A stretch of DNA of 64,000 bases from Pseudoalteromonas piscicida. Lineage in GTDB: Bacteria; Pseudomonadota; Gammaproteobacteria; Enterobacterales; Alteromonadaceae. Both the position numbers and the translations under genes were made by a program. Below, in pieces: positions 33,752 to 42,974 of this stretch. Positions within the stretch are counted from its first letter, which is position 1. The number at the start of each line of letters is the position of its first letter. The stretch spans positions 313,501-377,500 of the forward strand of contig NZ_CP021647.1 in NCBI RefSeq assembly GCF_002208135.1, given 5' to 3'. Below the pieces are notes generated by a model, which was not told the DNA's origin, did no database searches, and saw nothing but the letters and a program-made list of their open reading frames with translations.

Positions 33752-34125
33752 ATTATACCCAGTATCTAAGTTTGCCTGCTGAAGAGTACAGAATAGATCG
33801 TGAGCTTGGTGGTATTCCTCCACAAGCACTGAGTTTTAACCGTGCAATTGAGCTTGTCGCCAACCCTAGTGATCCTAATGCGGGCAAGACGCCAAGCGAA
33901 TATGAAGATACAGGTTATATTGATCCGTACGAAGGCGACCCTGAGTGGTTAGAGAGTATTTCGCCAAATCATTTGGACGGGACGAGTTTAAATGGTCAAG
34001 GGATCCCGGATTTTCTTACCCCTTACTACATTGAATTCGAAGAGATCTTAGGTGGGCATAACTTTGCCGGAGGGATAGGTATGCTTGATTTGGTAAACCG
34101 CGAGTTTGATTGGGGTTGTGGCTAA
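33748..34125 (+). CDS. Acidic hypothetical protein, 125 aa, coupled to the hydrolase
   Basis: I do not recognise the family. The protein is acidic and rich in Pro, Tyr and Gly, with segments such as ELGGIPPQALSFNRAIELVA, SEYEDTGYIDPYEGDPEWLE and PYYIEFEEILGGHNFAGGIG. There is no signal peptide or membrane segment. The start codon overlaps the stop of the isochorismatase-like gene (ATGA), which argues that it is real and made with the enzyme, perhaps as a partner. It ends just before an ATACCAATTT element. Confidence 0.65.
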   Translation: MNYTQYLSLPAEEYRIDRELGGIPPQALSFNRAIELVANPSDPNAGKTPSEYEDTGYIDPYEGDPEWLESISPNHLDGTSLNGQGIPDFLTPYYIEFEEILGGHNFAGGIGMLDLVNREFDWGCG

Positions 34126-34132
34126 TATTAAC

Positions 34133-34298
34133 TAATACCAATTTATCTTAATACTTGCTCAATTTGAAGGAGTAAATCTGACGCTAACGGCGTTAAAAAT
34201 TTCTTATTTAGAACAACTAAATCGCAAAATTTTAGCCTAGTTATCGACAAGATTTTCTCGCCTCAAAATAGCTCACTTAATTAAGCAAATTGGTATAA
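34133..34298. repeat. ATACCAATTT MITE, complete copy (~166 bp)
   Basis: Inverted ends ATACCAATTT (34135-34144) and AAATTGGTAT (34287-34296) are perfect over 10 bp and continue imperfectly (ATCTTAA against GCTTAA). The interior is AT-rich, contains GCTAACGGCGTTAAAAATTTCT and codes for nothing. A degenerate copy is at 27860-27993. It is inserted between the 125-aa gene and the convergent DUF1338 gene. Confidence 0.75.
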
Positions 34299-34322
34299 AA
34301 AAGCAGCCAGTAAGGCTGCTTT
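34297..34322 (-). terminator. Terminator of the DUF1338 gene
   Basis: Perfect 9-bp stem AAAGCAGCC / GGCTGCTTT with a 5-nt loop, followed on the minus strand by TTTTATACC. It abuts the right end of the MITE, so the element may have supplied the T-tract. Confidence 0.75.
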
Positions 34323-34367
34323 ACAATTTAGGCAGAGTGCTTTGGCGAGCACTGATTTTAAACGCGA

Positions 34368-35171
34368 TTATCTTGCGTTAGTACTTTCAAAGATTTTGTC
34401 AGCAGAAGCTGCAACAAAACCAGTATAGATCTCGCCGTCAGGCTTGGCATAACGCAGAGCAAACTCATAGAAGCAGCTTGGAATGCTAAATTCACCGTCG
34501 TTAAACTGCACGTTTTGGTGATCAGCAAGCGTCGAAGATTGCTCCAGTAACACTTCTGGAGAGCCTTTGATTTCGCCGCCAGAGGTGTTTAGTTCAAAAC
34601 CATTGTCTTTGAGTGCTTGGTTTACAGCTTCAATTGTGGTGAAGTTCTTCAGGTAGTTGATGCTTACCGTGAAATGGTTTGCACGGTAGCCCCATGCAGA
34701 CATCCATGCGGCATACTCGCTCTCAGCGAGTAGCTTTTTGTATGTCTCGTGAGAAACACGCCAGTGGGTGCCAGAATACAGGAAGTTTTCAGCTGTTACT
34801 GCTGACTCGTCGATTTGCTCAACCATGTCTTTAACGATAGCTTGTAGTTCTTCTGAACATTTTTCAACGAGCAGCTCAGAGATAAACACCTTTGGTTTAG
34901 TTGGATCTTGGTGTTCATAGTGCTTAGCATATAGCTTTTTCGCTTCAAAATGGTATTCGCCACACTCTGTATAACCCACTGCTTTAAAATGTGCAGCGAG
35001 CTTTTCTAGGCCTACTTTTTCAATATTAAAGGTACGCAATGCAATGTGGTCATTGATCACGTCGTCTTTTTGCGTTGAGCCGAGTAGTTCATGAACTTTA
35101 ACGGCAGAAGGTGTTACTTCTAGGTAGTTATCCCACAGGTGTTCAAATAGTGTATCTACGTTGCTGTGCAT
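34368..35171 (-). CDS. DUF1338 protein, 2-oxoadipate dioxygenase/decarboxylase-like (HglS family)
   Basis: The 267-aa protein matches DUF1338: NDHIALRTFNIEKVGLEKLA with the metal-binding His, YHFEAKKLYAKHYEH with further His, PKVFISELLVEKCSEELQ, YLYSGTHWRVSHE-like (LYSGTHWRVSHETYKKLL) and a late FYEFALRYAKPDGE. Characterised members (HglS) are non-heme iron vicinal-oxygen-chelate-like enzymes that turn 2-oxoadipate into D-2-hydroxyglutarate in lysine breakdown; the fit of this branch to that reaction is inferred. It follows astA by a 76-bp gap holding an ATACCAATTGGTAT palindrome, in the same direction as astC-astA. That placement, where astD often lies in relatives, suggests a joint amino-acid degradation operon. 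Confidence 0.85.
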   Translation of the reverse strand: MHSNVDTLFEHLWDNYLEVTPSAVKVHELLGSTQKDDVINDHIALRTFNIEKVGLEKLAAHFKAVGYTECGEYHFEAKKLYAKHYEHQDPTKPKVFISELLVEKCSEELQAIVKDMVEQIDESAVTAENFLYSGTHWRVSHETYKKLLAESEYAAWMSAWGYRANHFTVSINYLKNFTTIEAVNQALKDNGFELNTSGGEIKGSPEVLLEQSSTLADHQNVQFNDGEFSIPSCFYEFALRYAKPDGEIYTGFVAASADKIFESTNAR

Positions 35172-35216
35172 AATGGTTTCCTAATTTTTTGTCTTGGTGA
35201 CAGTTTGTTAAACTTT

Positions 35217-35230
35217 ATACCAATTGGTAT
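35217..35230. repeat. 14-bp perfect palindrome ATACCAATTGGTAT
   Basis: This equals the two ends of the MITE (ATACCAATT and its complement) joined back to back, so it may be what was left after the element was lost or collapsed. A regulatory role between astA and the DUF1338 gene cannot be excluded. Confidence 0.5.
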
Positions 35231-35247
35231 CAGCACGACATTGAAAT

Positions 35248-36273
35248 CTATAGTTTAAATGCGTTTATCAGTTCACCTTGAGTGACATCAAGCGCATTGG
35301 CTACCTCTGCGGTCAGCTGAATTTTTTCTTCCGCTTCGCACAGATAAGCCTGATCGGTAAACGTGGCTTTAAACGCGTCTAATCGACCATTTGAAATAGC
35401 GAGACTAGGGAGCTTGTCAGGTAGTGAAGCGACTATTTCAACTTCACCTTTAAACGACTCTCTAACCGTTCTAATGTTGTCTAGTTTGGCTTCCACCGTT
35501 GGACCTGCGTCGAACAAGTCAACATAGCCACGGTGTTCAAACCCCTCTTTTTGTAACAAACGCAAAGCAGGCTTGGTTTTCTCATGCACTTTACCTATCA
35601 CAGCTTGTGCTTCTGGACTTAGTAGGTTTGCATAGATTGGATACTTGGGCATAAGTTCACAAATAAACACTTTGTCCCCGAGACCGACCAAGTGATCTGC
35701 TTGCGGAAATTCGATGCTAAAAAAGTGCTCTTGCAGCCACTGCCAAAATGGCGAATGGCCATGTTCGTCACTTACACCACGCATCTCTGCAATAACGGTA
35801 TCGCTAAAGCGTTCTGCATGTTCTGCCATAAATAAGAAACGGCTTCTTGAAAGAAAGCGACCAGCTAATCCCTGACGATGACCTTCACGTAAAAATAGCG
35901 TGCAGATCTCAGAGCTACCGGTGTAGTCGTTACACATCGACAGAATATCAACGGTATTATAGACACCCAAAGTTCTTGAGTGATGTACTGTTTTGCCAAG
36001 ATGATAGTGATATAACGGCACAGACATACCGACCGCAGCTTCAATCGCAGTGGTGCCTATGATTTCGCCCGTGCGTGTGTCTTCAAGAACGAATAAATAG
36101 CCTTCGTCGTATGGTTTTGACACTGACTTTGCAAAGCTTTCAACTGAGCGGTTAATTTTATTAGACAACAATTCGTCATCTACTGGCAGTGAGGTAAACC
36201 CATGGCCAGATTCAACCGCAATGGTTTTTAGCGCGTCGAAGTCAGTTTTTTGTATTGGTCTTAATACTAACAT
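35248..36273 (-). CDS. astA: Arginine N-succinyltransferase
   Basis: The 341-aa enzyme transfers succinyl from succinyl-CoA to arginine, the first step of the ammonia-producing AST pathway. Family signatures are seen: MLVLRPIQKTDFDALKTIA, TGFTSLP-like (HGFTSLPVDDELLSNKIN), LFLREGHRQGLAGRFLSRSR (the CoA-binding region) and HRGYVDLFDAGPTVEAKLDN. Length equals the usual 340-344 aa. It follows astC by 30 bp. AstB, AstD and AstE are not in the window, so the pathway is completed elsewhere or this pair serves another end. Confidence 0.92.
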   Translation of the reverse strand: MLVLRPIQKTDFDALKTIAVESGHGFTSLPVDDELLSNKINRSVESFAKSVSKPYDEGYLFVLEDTRTGEIIGTTAIEAAVGMSVPLYHYHLGKTVHHSRTLGVYNTVDILSMCNDYTGSSEICTLFLREGHRQGLAGRFLSRSRFLFMAEHAERFSDTVIAEMRGVSDEHGHSPFWQWLQEHFFSIEFPQADHLVGLGDKVFICELMPKYPIYANLLSPEAQAVIGKVHEKTKPALRLLQKEGFEHRGYVDLFDAGPTVEAKLDNIRTVRESFKGEVEIVASLPDKLPSLAISNGRLDAFKATFTDQAYLCEAEEKIQLTAEVANALDVTQGELINAFKL

Positions 36274-36303
36274 GAGAAAGAGGAGACCGAGGTCCCCAGC
36301 TCC

Positions 36304-37548
<1,245 letters not shown>

Positions 37549-37624
37549 TTACTGTCGGGCAGGAGCTGATTATTTGTTGTTCTGCCCACAGCCAACTTGT
37601 TATTTCTTCATTATTACGCGCTTT

Positions 37625-37649
37625 TGCAATAATTTGCAGTGCAATAATT
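37625..37649. promoter_or_regulatory. Direct repeats between astC and the Lrp-type gene
   Basis: TGCAATAATT occurs at 37625-37634 and again at 37640-37649 (period 15 bp), and related TTGCA words lie nearby. Lrp-type octamers bind arrays of degenerate AT-rich sites spaced this way, often autoregulating and controlling the divergent operon. The repeats are visible; the regulator link is inference. Confidence 0.35.
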
Positions 37650-37697
37650 CACATATTTGCTATCATTTATGTCAAATTAACATGGTTAAATTGCAAA

Positions 37698-38126
37698 ATG
37701 ATTAGTTCACAAGACGAAAAGCTGATTGCACTGTTGCGTAATAACGCACGAGAGAGCATCTCTGAGTTGGCACGTAAATTAGATCTCTCTAGGACCACAG
37801 TACAAAATCGTATCGCAAAATTAGAGCAAAATGGCATAATTAAAGGCTATCGCGTAGAGTTCGCTGAACAGTACATGGACGATTTAGTAGCGGCACACGT
37901 TTCTATTAAGGTAAAACAAAAACTCACTACAAAGGCTAATTTGGCATTGCAGCAGTTGCCAAATGTTTCTGCGCTTTATGCCATTAGTGGTGAGTATGAT
38001 TTGATTGCCATTGTTGAAGCGCAGAGTTTGGAGCAATTGAGCCATCTGCTAGATGAAATCGGTAATTTAGAAGGGATTGAGCGTACCAACTCGTCAGTTA
38101 TCCTAGAGACCAAATTTAAGCGATAA
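37698..38126 (+). CDS. Lrp/AsnC-family transcriptional regulator
   Basis: A 142-aa protein with an N-terminal winged helix (DEKLIALLRNNARESISELA, then SRTTVQNRIAKLEQNGIIKG; about 1-60) and a C-terminal RAM ligand domain (about 65-140; VSALYAISGEYDLIAIVEAQ with the conserved G-x-Y-D). It is somewhat shorter than Lrp itself (164 aa) and closer to the AsnC/local type. There is no clear Shine-Dalgarno at the ATG. Divergent placement from astC-astA-DUF1338 suggests it is the arginine or lysine-responsive regulator of that operon. Confidence 0.88.
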   Translation: MISSQDEKLIALLRNNARESISELARKLDLSRTTVQNRIAKLEQNGIIKGYRVEFAEQYMDDLVAAHVSIKVKQKLTTKANLALQQLPNVSALYAISGEYDLIAIVEAQSLEQLSHLLDEIGNLEGIERTNSSVILETKFKR

Positions 38127-38208
38127 ATAACCTGACCTCGAGTTCTGGCTAAATACTTTGGGTGTTTATCACGACTTGTTAAGTACTCCGCTTTACAATT
38201 AACAACAC

Positions 38209-40109
38209 CTATCCAACTTGTTCTGGTAACCAAATGCTGGTGCCGGTGGCTGCGATATGATTCACATTGCCATTTAGCACTTTGCTACCCACATTATTTG
38301 AGCTTTCGGGTCGGCTAACTAAATACCCCTGTACACAGCTGATCCCTAAGTTTTTAACTAACTCAAATTGTTCGGTTTGTTCAACGCCCTCGGCAACAAT
38401 CTTTAATTCTAACTGCTGTCCAAGTTCGCTGATTGAATTGAGGATTTTTCGGTACTTGGGGTTGCTATTGGCTTGAGTGATAAACAGCTTATCGATTTTT
38501 ATCACATCAATAGGTAAATCGGCGAGGGTGCTTAGTGAACTAAAACCTGTGCCAAAGTCGTCAATTGCGACACTTATTCCAGCATCTCGGCATTGTTGCA
38601 ATTGTGAAATAGTTTCACCACTGGCCTTAATAAGAGTGGACTCCGTGATCTCCAACATCAAAGCAGTGGCTGGTAAGCCGGTTTTTTCTAGGGCCGCATT
38701 TACCCATTCAAAGACCTTTCTGTGTTTTAATTGTATTCCAGAAACATTAACTGAGATTTTTACCTTTTTCATCCCTGCATTATGCCATGCACACATTTGC
38801 CTACACGACTCAAGTAGGATCCAATCACCAAGCTCTAAAATTAAATTAGATTCCTCTGCGATCGGAATAAATTCGGCCGGTGGAATTTGCCCTTCTATAG
38901 GGTGATTCCAACGAATAAGCGCCTCAAAATAGTCGATAGCACAATCTTCAACATGCACTATCGGTTGGAATGACAGATAAAAGCTTTGCGCAGAGATGGC
39001 GAGTCGTAACTCTTCTAAGAGGTAATGATAACGTCGCATCTTCGAACCCATTTCGGGGAATAAACTTTAAAAATCCCACGACCATCCGTTTTTGCTCTGT
39101 ACATGGCAACATCAGCCATCTGCAATAACGAGTTCGGTGTTGCTGCACTATCTGGGTATACCGCGATGCCGATACTTGCCCCAATTTTGACAAGCTTATT
39201 GCCAAGCAAGAAATCACGCTCTATGTCACTAAGAATGGACTGTGCGATTTCTATACACAAACTTGGATTGTTTAATTCGGGAATAAACAGCGAAAATTCA
39301 TCGCCGCCGAGTCTTGAAAGGTTTTGTTCAAGGCCATGAATAGGGTGGCAATCTTCTAAACCATATTGGCGAACCACTTTTGAGAGCCGAGCGGCAACTT
39401 GGATCAGAATTTCGTCGCCAAAACTGTGGCCAAAGGAGTCATTGACCTGTTTAAAGCCGTCCAAATCAATAAATAGCAGTCCACATTTTTGTCGCGCTAA
39501 TTCCGCTTGCTTTAATTTTGCTTCAATATGGTCAATATACGCATGTCTATCTATTAGCTTAGTGAGCTTATCTTGAAAAATTTGTGATTCTGAATGGCGT
39601 TTTACTCGTGCAAGATGGCTAGACAAATCGTGGATCGCATGGCTGAGCTTGGCAAGAGAAGACTTGTGATGCAGTGGCGCACTGTCGACTTCTAAACGCG
39701 TCAATATTCCTCCAACGTCCTTATTCACCTCGCTGATGTCATCGTCTTGATTACGATATCTGCGCTCTGATTTGAAAAGATATCCAATAACCGCGAGTAA
39801 CGTTGTGATTGCAATCAGTGTGATTGGAGAGGTGAACACGGCATACCAAACTGTACTTACATCCAGATATTTGGGGATTCCGAGCGTTGACTCAACTGCA
39901 ACATAGGTGTGGCTTCCACTTGCGGCAAAGTTCAAACCGTGAAGTAGTGAGGAATACCAAGGTGATACTATTGATGCTGTAAGGTTTTCTTTTGCCGAGG
40001 TTGTTGCGAGCAGCTCAAGCACATGGGCTTTAAAAGACAGGTGCAGCAATATGACAACAAATAATGTGCCCATAAGTAGGGTACTTGTTAGTCTTATCGC
40101 ATTTGGCAT
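38209..40109 (-). pseudogene. GGDEF-EAL membrane protein gene, split by a one-base frameshift
   Basis: The upstream frame (40109-39015) encodes an N-terminal TM helix (TLLMGTLFVVILLHLSF), a periplasmic stretch of about 80 aa, a second TM (SPITLIAITTLLAVIGYLF), and a GGDEF domain with the intact motif LSRLGGDEFSLF. It then runs into nonsense after VYSP. The downstream frame (39051-38209) encodes the EAL domain with intact YFEALIRWNHP, IDDFGTGFSSL and VAEGVEQ. Adding one C to the CCCC run (plus strand GGGG 39055-39058) gives YSPEMGSKMRRYHYL and joins both into one protein of about 635 aa, the usual layout of a cyclic-di-GMP cyclase/phosphodiesterase. The intact motifs in both halves suggest a recent or artefactual break. 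Confidence 0.85.
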
Positions 40110-40686
40110 GAATAGGCTTTCCTTAGTAATTCAGACTCTTGCATATTACGAAGTAATAGTACGTAGATGACATCTTCATCGTAAAAAATGTAATCTGAAA
40201 TTTTAGTTGCTAACCCAGTTTTTTACACACTTTAGCATTTAGTTGCAAACTTCGTCATGCAAAAGTACTAAAAATTTCACTATGCAAACTGCTTTATATG
40301 AGCGGGATCAATTATTAGTTAAATTCACTTTACATGATAAGCATTCTTAACTAGCTTTCTTGTTGATTCTTCATGTGATTGGCTCAGTGATTGCAAGGAA
40401 CTCATAGCAAACCGAAATCACTGCTTATCTGATTTAGATTGCGCCAAAACGGTGCAAAATTGCACCAAATTTGTACTGTCATACAAACTCAATATTTGTT
40501 TGCTGTACTTAGAGCTGTTGATTTTGAAAGCGAACGGTAAGTTGCCATCTACTTGCAATTTAATTTCACTTAAATTTCACTTAAATCTCAATAGGCTCGA
40601 CATAAATCGTACACAGTTACCAGTCGTTTGCAGTATTAGCGTACGTCACTGTGAAATAAGGACTCACAAAAGGTAAATGGGGTTAT
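40110..40686. promoter_or_regulatory. Control region of the glycogen operon
   Basis: 577 bp without a gene between the GGDEF-EAL gene and the first glycogen gene. It holds a near-perfect palindrome GGTGCAAAATTGCACC at 40451-40466 (7-bp arms GGTGCAA / TTGCACC), the shape of a LacI/GntR-type operator. A tandem 11-bp repeat TTTCACTTAAA lies at 40564-40574 and 40575-40585, one helical turn apart. It also has several ATGCAAA words at 40257-40285. Regulator and promoter are not identified. Confidence 0.4.
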
Positions 40687-40986
40687 ATGCTCACTAAACG
40701 GTTTTTTAAAACAAAAGACGAAGCAGAAATTACATTTTCATTTTCACACCCAGAAGCGAAAACGGTGGAACTTGCTGGTGATTTTAATGACTGGCAGCCA
40801 GAGCCGATGAAATTCATCAAAAAAGATTGTGCATTTAAGCTTAAACACCGTTTACCAACTGATAAAGATTACCACTTCAGATATTTGATTGATGGTGAAG
40901 TTTGGGACAATGATCATCAAGCGGATGACTATGTGCCAAACGGCTTTGGAGAAGATAACAGCGTTGTGTCCACAGCGAGAGCGTAA
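40687..40986 (+). CDS. Small CBM48-type glycogen-binding domain protein, 99 aa
   Basis: The whole protein is one early-set/CBM48 (AMPK glycogen-binding-like) domain: TFSFSHPEAKTVELAGDFND, the conserved W in DWQPEPMKF, and YHFRYLIDGEVWDNDHQA. There is no catalytic part. It probably binds glycogen or another alpha-glucan in the cytoplasm, as an adaptor or regulator for the six enzymes encoded next. It is the first gene of the operon and lies 8 bp before malQ. Confidence 0.88.
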   Translation: MLTKRFFKTKDEAEITFSFSHPEAKTVELAGDFNDWQPEPMKFIKKDCAFKLKHRLPTDKDYHFRYLIDGEVWDNDHQADDYVPNGFGEDNSVVSTARA

Positions 40987-40994
40987 CATTATAA

Positions 40995-42974
40995 ATGGAC
41001 AACATTGCGCAGCTTCTTTATCTCTATGGTATTGGTTACGAGTACCATAAATACACCGGTGATCACGTGGTATTTGATCACCAAACTCGCTTACAGGCTC
41101 TGCAGGAGTGCGGTGTTGATGTCAGTAACCCAGATGCAATAGATACACTCAATTTTGAGCTGGATATTGCCAAGTGGTTAACGCCGGTCGAAGCCATAAC
41201 TTTGCTTTGCCAAGAGGCGCCAAAGATCACAATAAGAGTGGATGCTGGTCTGCAAATTAACGAATTAACTGTGTCGATCCCCGCTTTATGTTATTACTGT
41301 GTTTGCGATCCAAACAAGCAAGTAGTGATTGGAGACTACCTCTATCAAGATACACGTTATGTACAACTTGAAGTGCCAATAAACGTGATTGAAGTCGGTT
41401 ATCATAGCGCTGAGGTAATGTTAAATGGTGTGCGGTTTGAGACAGAGCTTTGGGTTACCCCTAGGCAGTGTTATGACCCGATTGAACAACATAAAAAGCT
41501 CCTTGGATTGTCTATTCAGCTATATTCGTTAAAGCCTGCTGGCAGCAAGCTAAGTGCGGATTTTTATGAGCTAAAGCAATTAGTTGAGGCAAGTGCAGCT
41601 GAAGGAGTTGACTACATTTTGTTAAACCCACTGCATTTGTTGTTTGTTGATGAACCTGAAAAAGCAAGCCCGTACAGCCCAAATGACCGCCGCCTACTGC
41701 ACCCTTTTTACATTTCTATAGAGCTTTTGTGTGAACAATTTGGCCTAGATGTGAGTGTGTTCGCCGACTATTTAGACGTCTCAAAGCGTAACTTAAACTC
41801 GACATATCTTGATATGACTCACTGTATGGAAAACAAGCTTAACGCGTTACGGTTTGCGTGGCAGTTATTGAGTGAACAAAGTGGAGCCTGGCGTACAGAC
41901 TTTGCCCGATTTTGCCAGAATAAGCAGCAAGAGCTTAGGACATTTGAGGAGGATGACTTTGCAAAGTTTCTGCAGTGGCTTGCGTTTGAGCAACTCACTC
42001 AATGCCAATCCTCGGCACTGAATGCCGGTATGGCTGTAGGCTTAATCAACGATTTAGCCGTTGGCTGTGCCGACGGCTCAAGTGAATATAACAGCAATAA
42101 AAGTTTGTATACCAAACATGCTCGCGTGGGCGCGCCTCCAGACCCTTGGGCAGAGCTCGGTCAAAACTGGGGACTACCAGCGTTAAACCCAGTTAAGTTA
42201 AAAGCGCAGCGCTTTGCATTTTTTAAACAGTTGATTCAAGCGAACATAACCGGTGTCGGGGCGTTAAGAATTGATCACGTGATGGGTCTAAGAAGGTTGT
42301 GGTGGTGCTTTTTTCAAGACCAGCAGCAAACAGGTTGCTATGTATATTATCCATTTGAGTACCTCTTAGCGATCCTCAAAATTGAGTCCGTCAAACATCA
42401 AGTGATGATAATTGGTGAAGACTTAGGGGTTGTTCCAATAGAAATCAAAGCGGCAATGTCTGAGTCTCACATATATAGCAATATTCTTTTTTACTTCGAG
42501 AAAGACTATCACGGACAGTTTTTACCACCCATGCATTATAAGGAAAACGCTTTACTGATGGTTGCTAACCATGACGTACCCCCATTTTTTGGTTGGTGGA
42601 ACCATGATGATCTTAGATTGAAGCGTGAATACCTGTTATTGAGCGAACCAAAACTAGCAAAAGCGGATGAAGAGCGAGTATCTGAGCGAGAGAAGCTTTG
42701 TCATTGGCTCAGTCGTTATGGTGATGTGAGTGTGAGTCTTCAGAGCGAAGCGCGTGATGTGTATCAAGCGCTAATCAATGTGCTTGCAAAGTCGCCTGCA
42801 AAAATGCTGACAATTCAGTTTGATGACCTCAACGAACAGAAGTTACCAGTGAATATTCCTGGCACCGACAAAGAGTATCCAAATTGGAGAAGGCGACTTA
42901 ATCAGACATCAGATGAAATTATTGCAAGATCTCGGTCGCTGATCCGAGATGCAGTAAGCAGCAGGAATGAATAG
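40995..42974 (+). CDS. malQ: 4-alpha-glucanotransferase (amylomaltase)
   Basis: The 659-aa protein is a GH77 enzyme of the long type with about 150 N-terminal extra residues. Catalytic elements are seen: LRIDHVMGLRRLWW (nucleophile Asp, about 427), MIIGEDLGVVPIEIK (acid Glu) and MVANHDVPPFFGWW (third acidic residue). Substrate-loop YSPNDRRLLHPFYI corresponds to the SPYSPxxRxFxNPxYI motif. It rearranges maltooligosaccharides, in this context feeding glycogen degradation products back to phosphorylase. It is directly joined to glgB, whose ATG follows the stop by none to few bases. Confidence 0.88.
   Translation: MDNIAQLLYLYGIGYEYHKYTGDHVVFDHQTRLQALQECGVDVSNPDAIDTLNFELDIAKWLTPVEAITLLCQEAPKITIRVDAGLQINELTVSIPALCYYCVCDPNKQVVIGDYLYQDTRYVQLEVPINVIEVGYHSAEVMLNGVRFETELWVTPRQCYDPIEQHKKLLGLSIQLYSLKPAGSKLSADFYELKQLVEASAAEGVDYILLNPLHLLFVDEPEKASPYSPNDRRLLHPFYISIELLCEQFGLDVSVFADYLDVSKRNLNSTYLDMTHCMENKLNALRFAWQLLSEQSGAWRTDFARFCQNKQQELRTFEEDDFAKFLQWLAFEQLTQCQSSALNAGMAVGLINDLAVGCADGSSEYNSNKSLYTKHARVGAPPDPWAELGQNWGLPALNPVKLKAQRFAFFKQLIQANITGVGALRIDHVMGLRRLWWCFFQDQQQTGCYVYYPFEYLLAILKIESVKHQVMIIGEDLGVVPIEIKAAMSESHIYSNILFYFEKDYHGQFLPPMHYKENALLMVANHDVPPFFGWWNHDDLRLKREYLLLSEPKLAKADEERVSEREKLCHWLSRYGDVSVSLQSEARDVYQALINVLAKSPAKMLTIQFDDLNEQKLPVNIPGTDKEYPNWRRRLNQTSDEIIARSRSLIRDAVSSRNE

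Noticed and set aside
38209..39051. EAL protein as an independent gene with its own ATG
   Set aside because: The ATG lies inside what would be SPEMGSKMRR of a fused GGDEF-EAL protein, and one base restores the fusion, so the split is secondary.
40257..40285. ATGCAAA words as a regulatory array
   Set aside because: Spacing is irregular and the word is common in AT-rich DNA.
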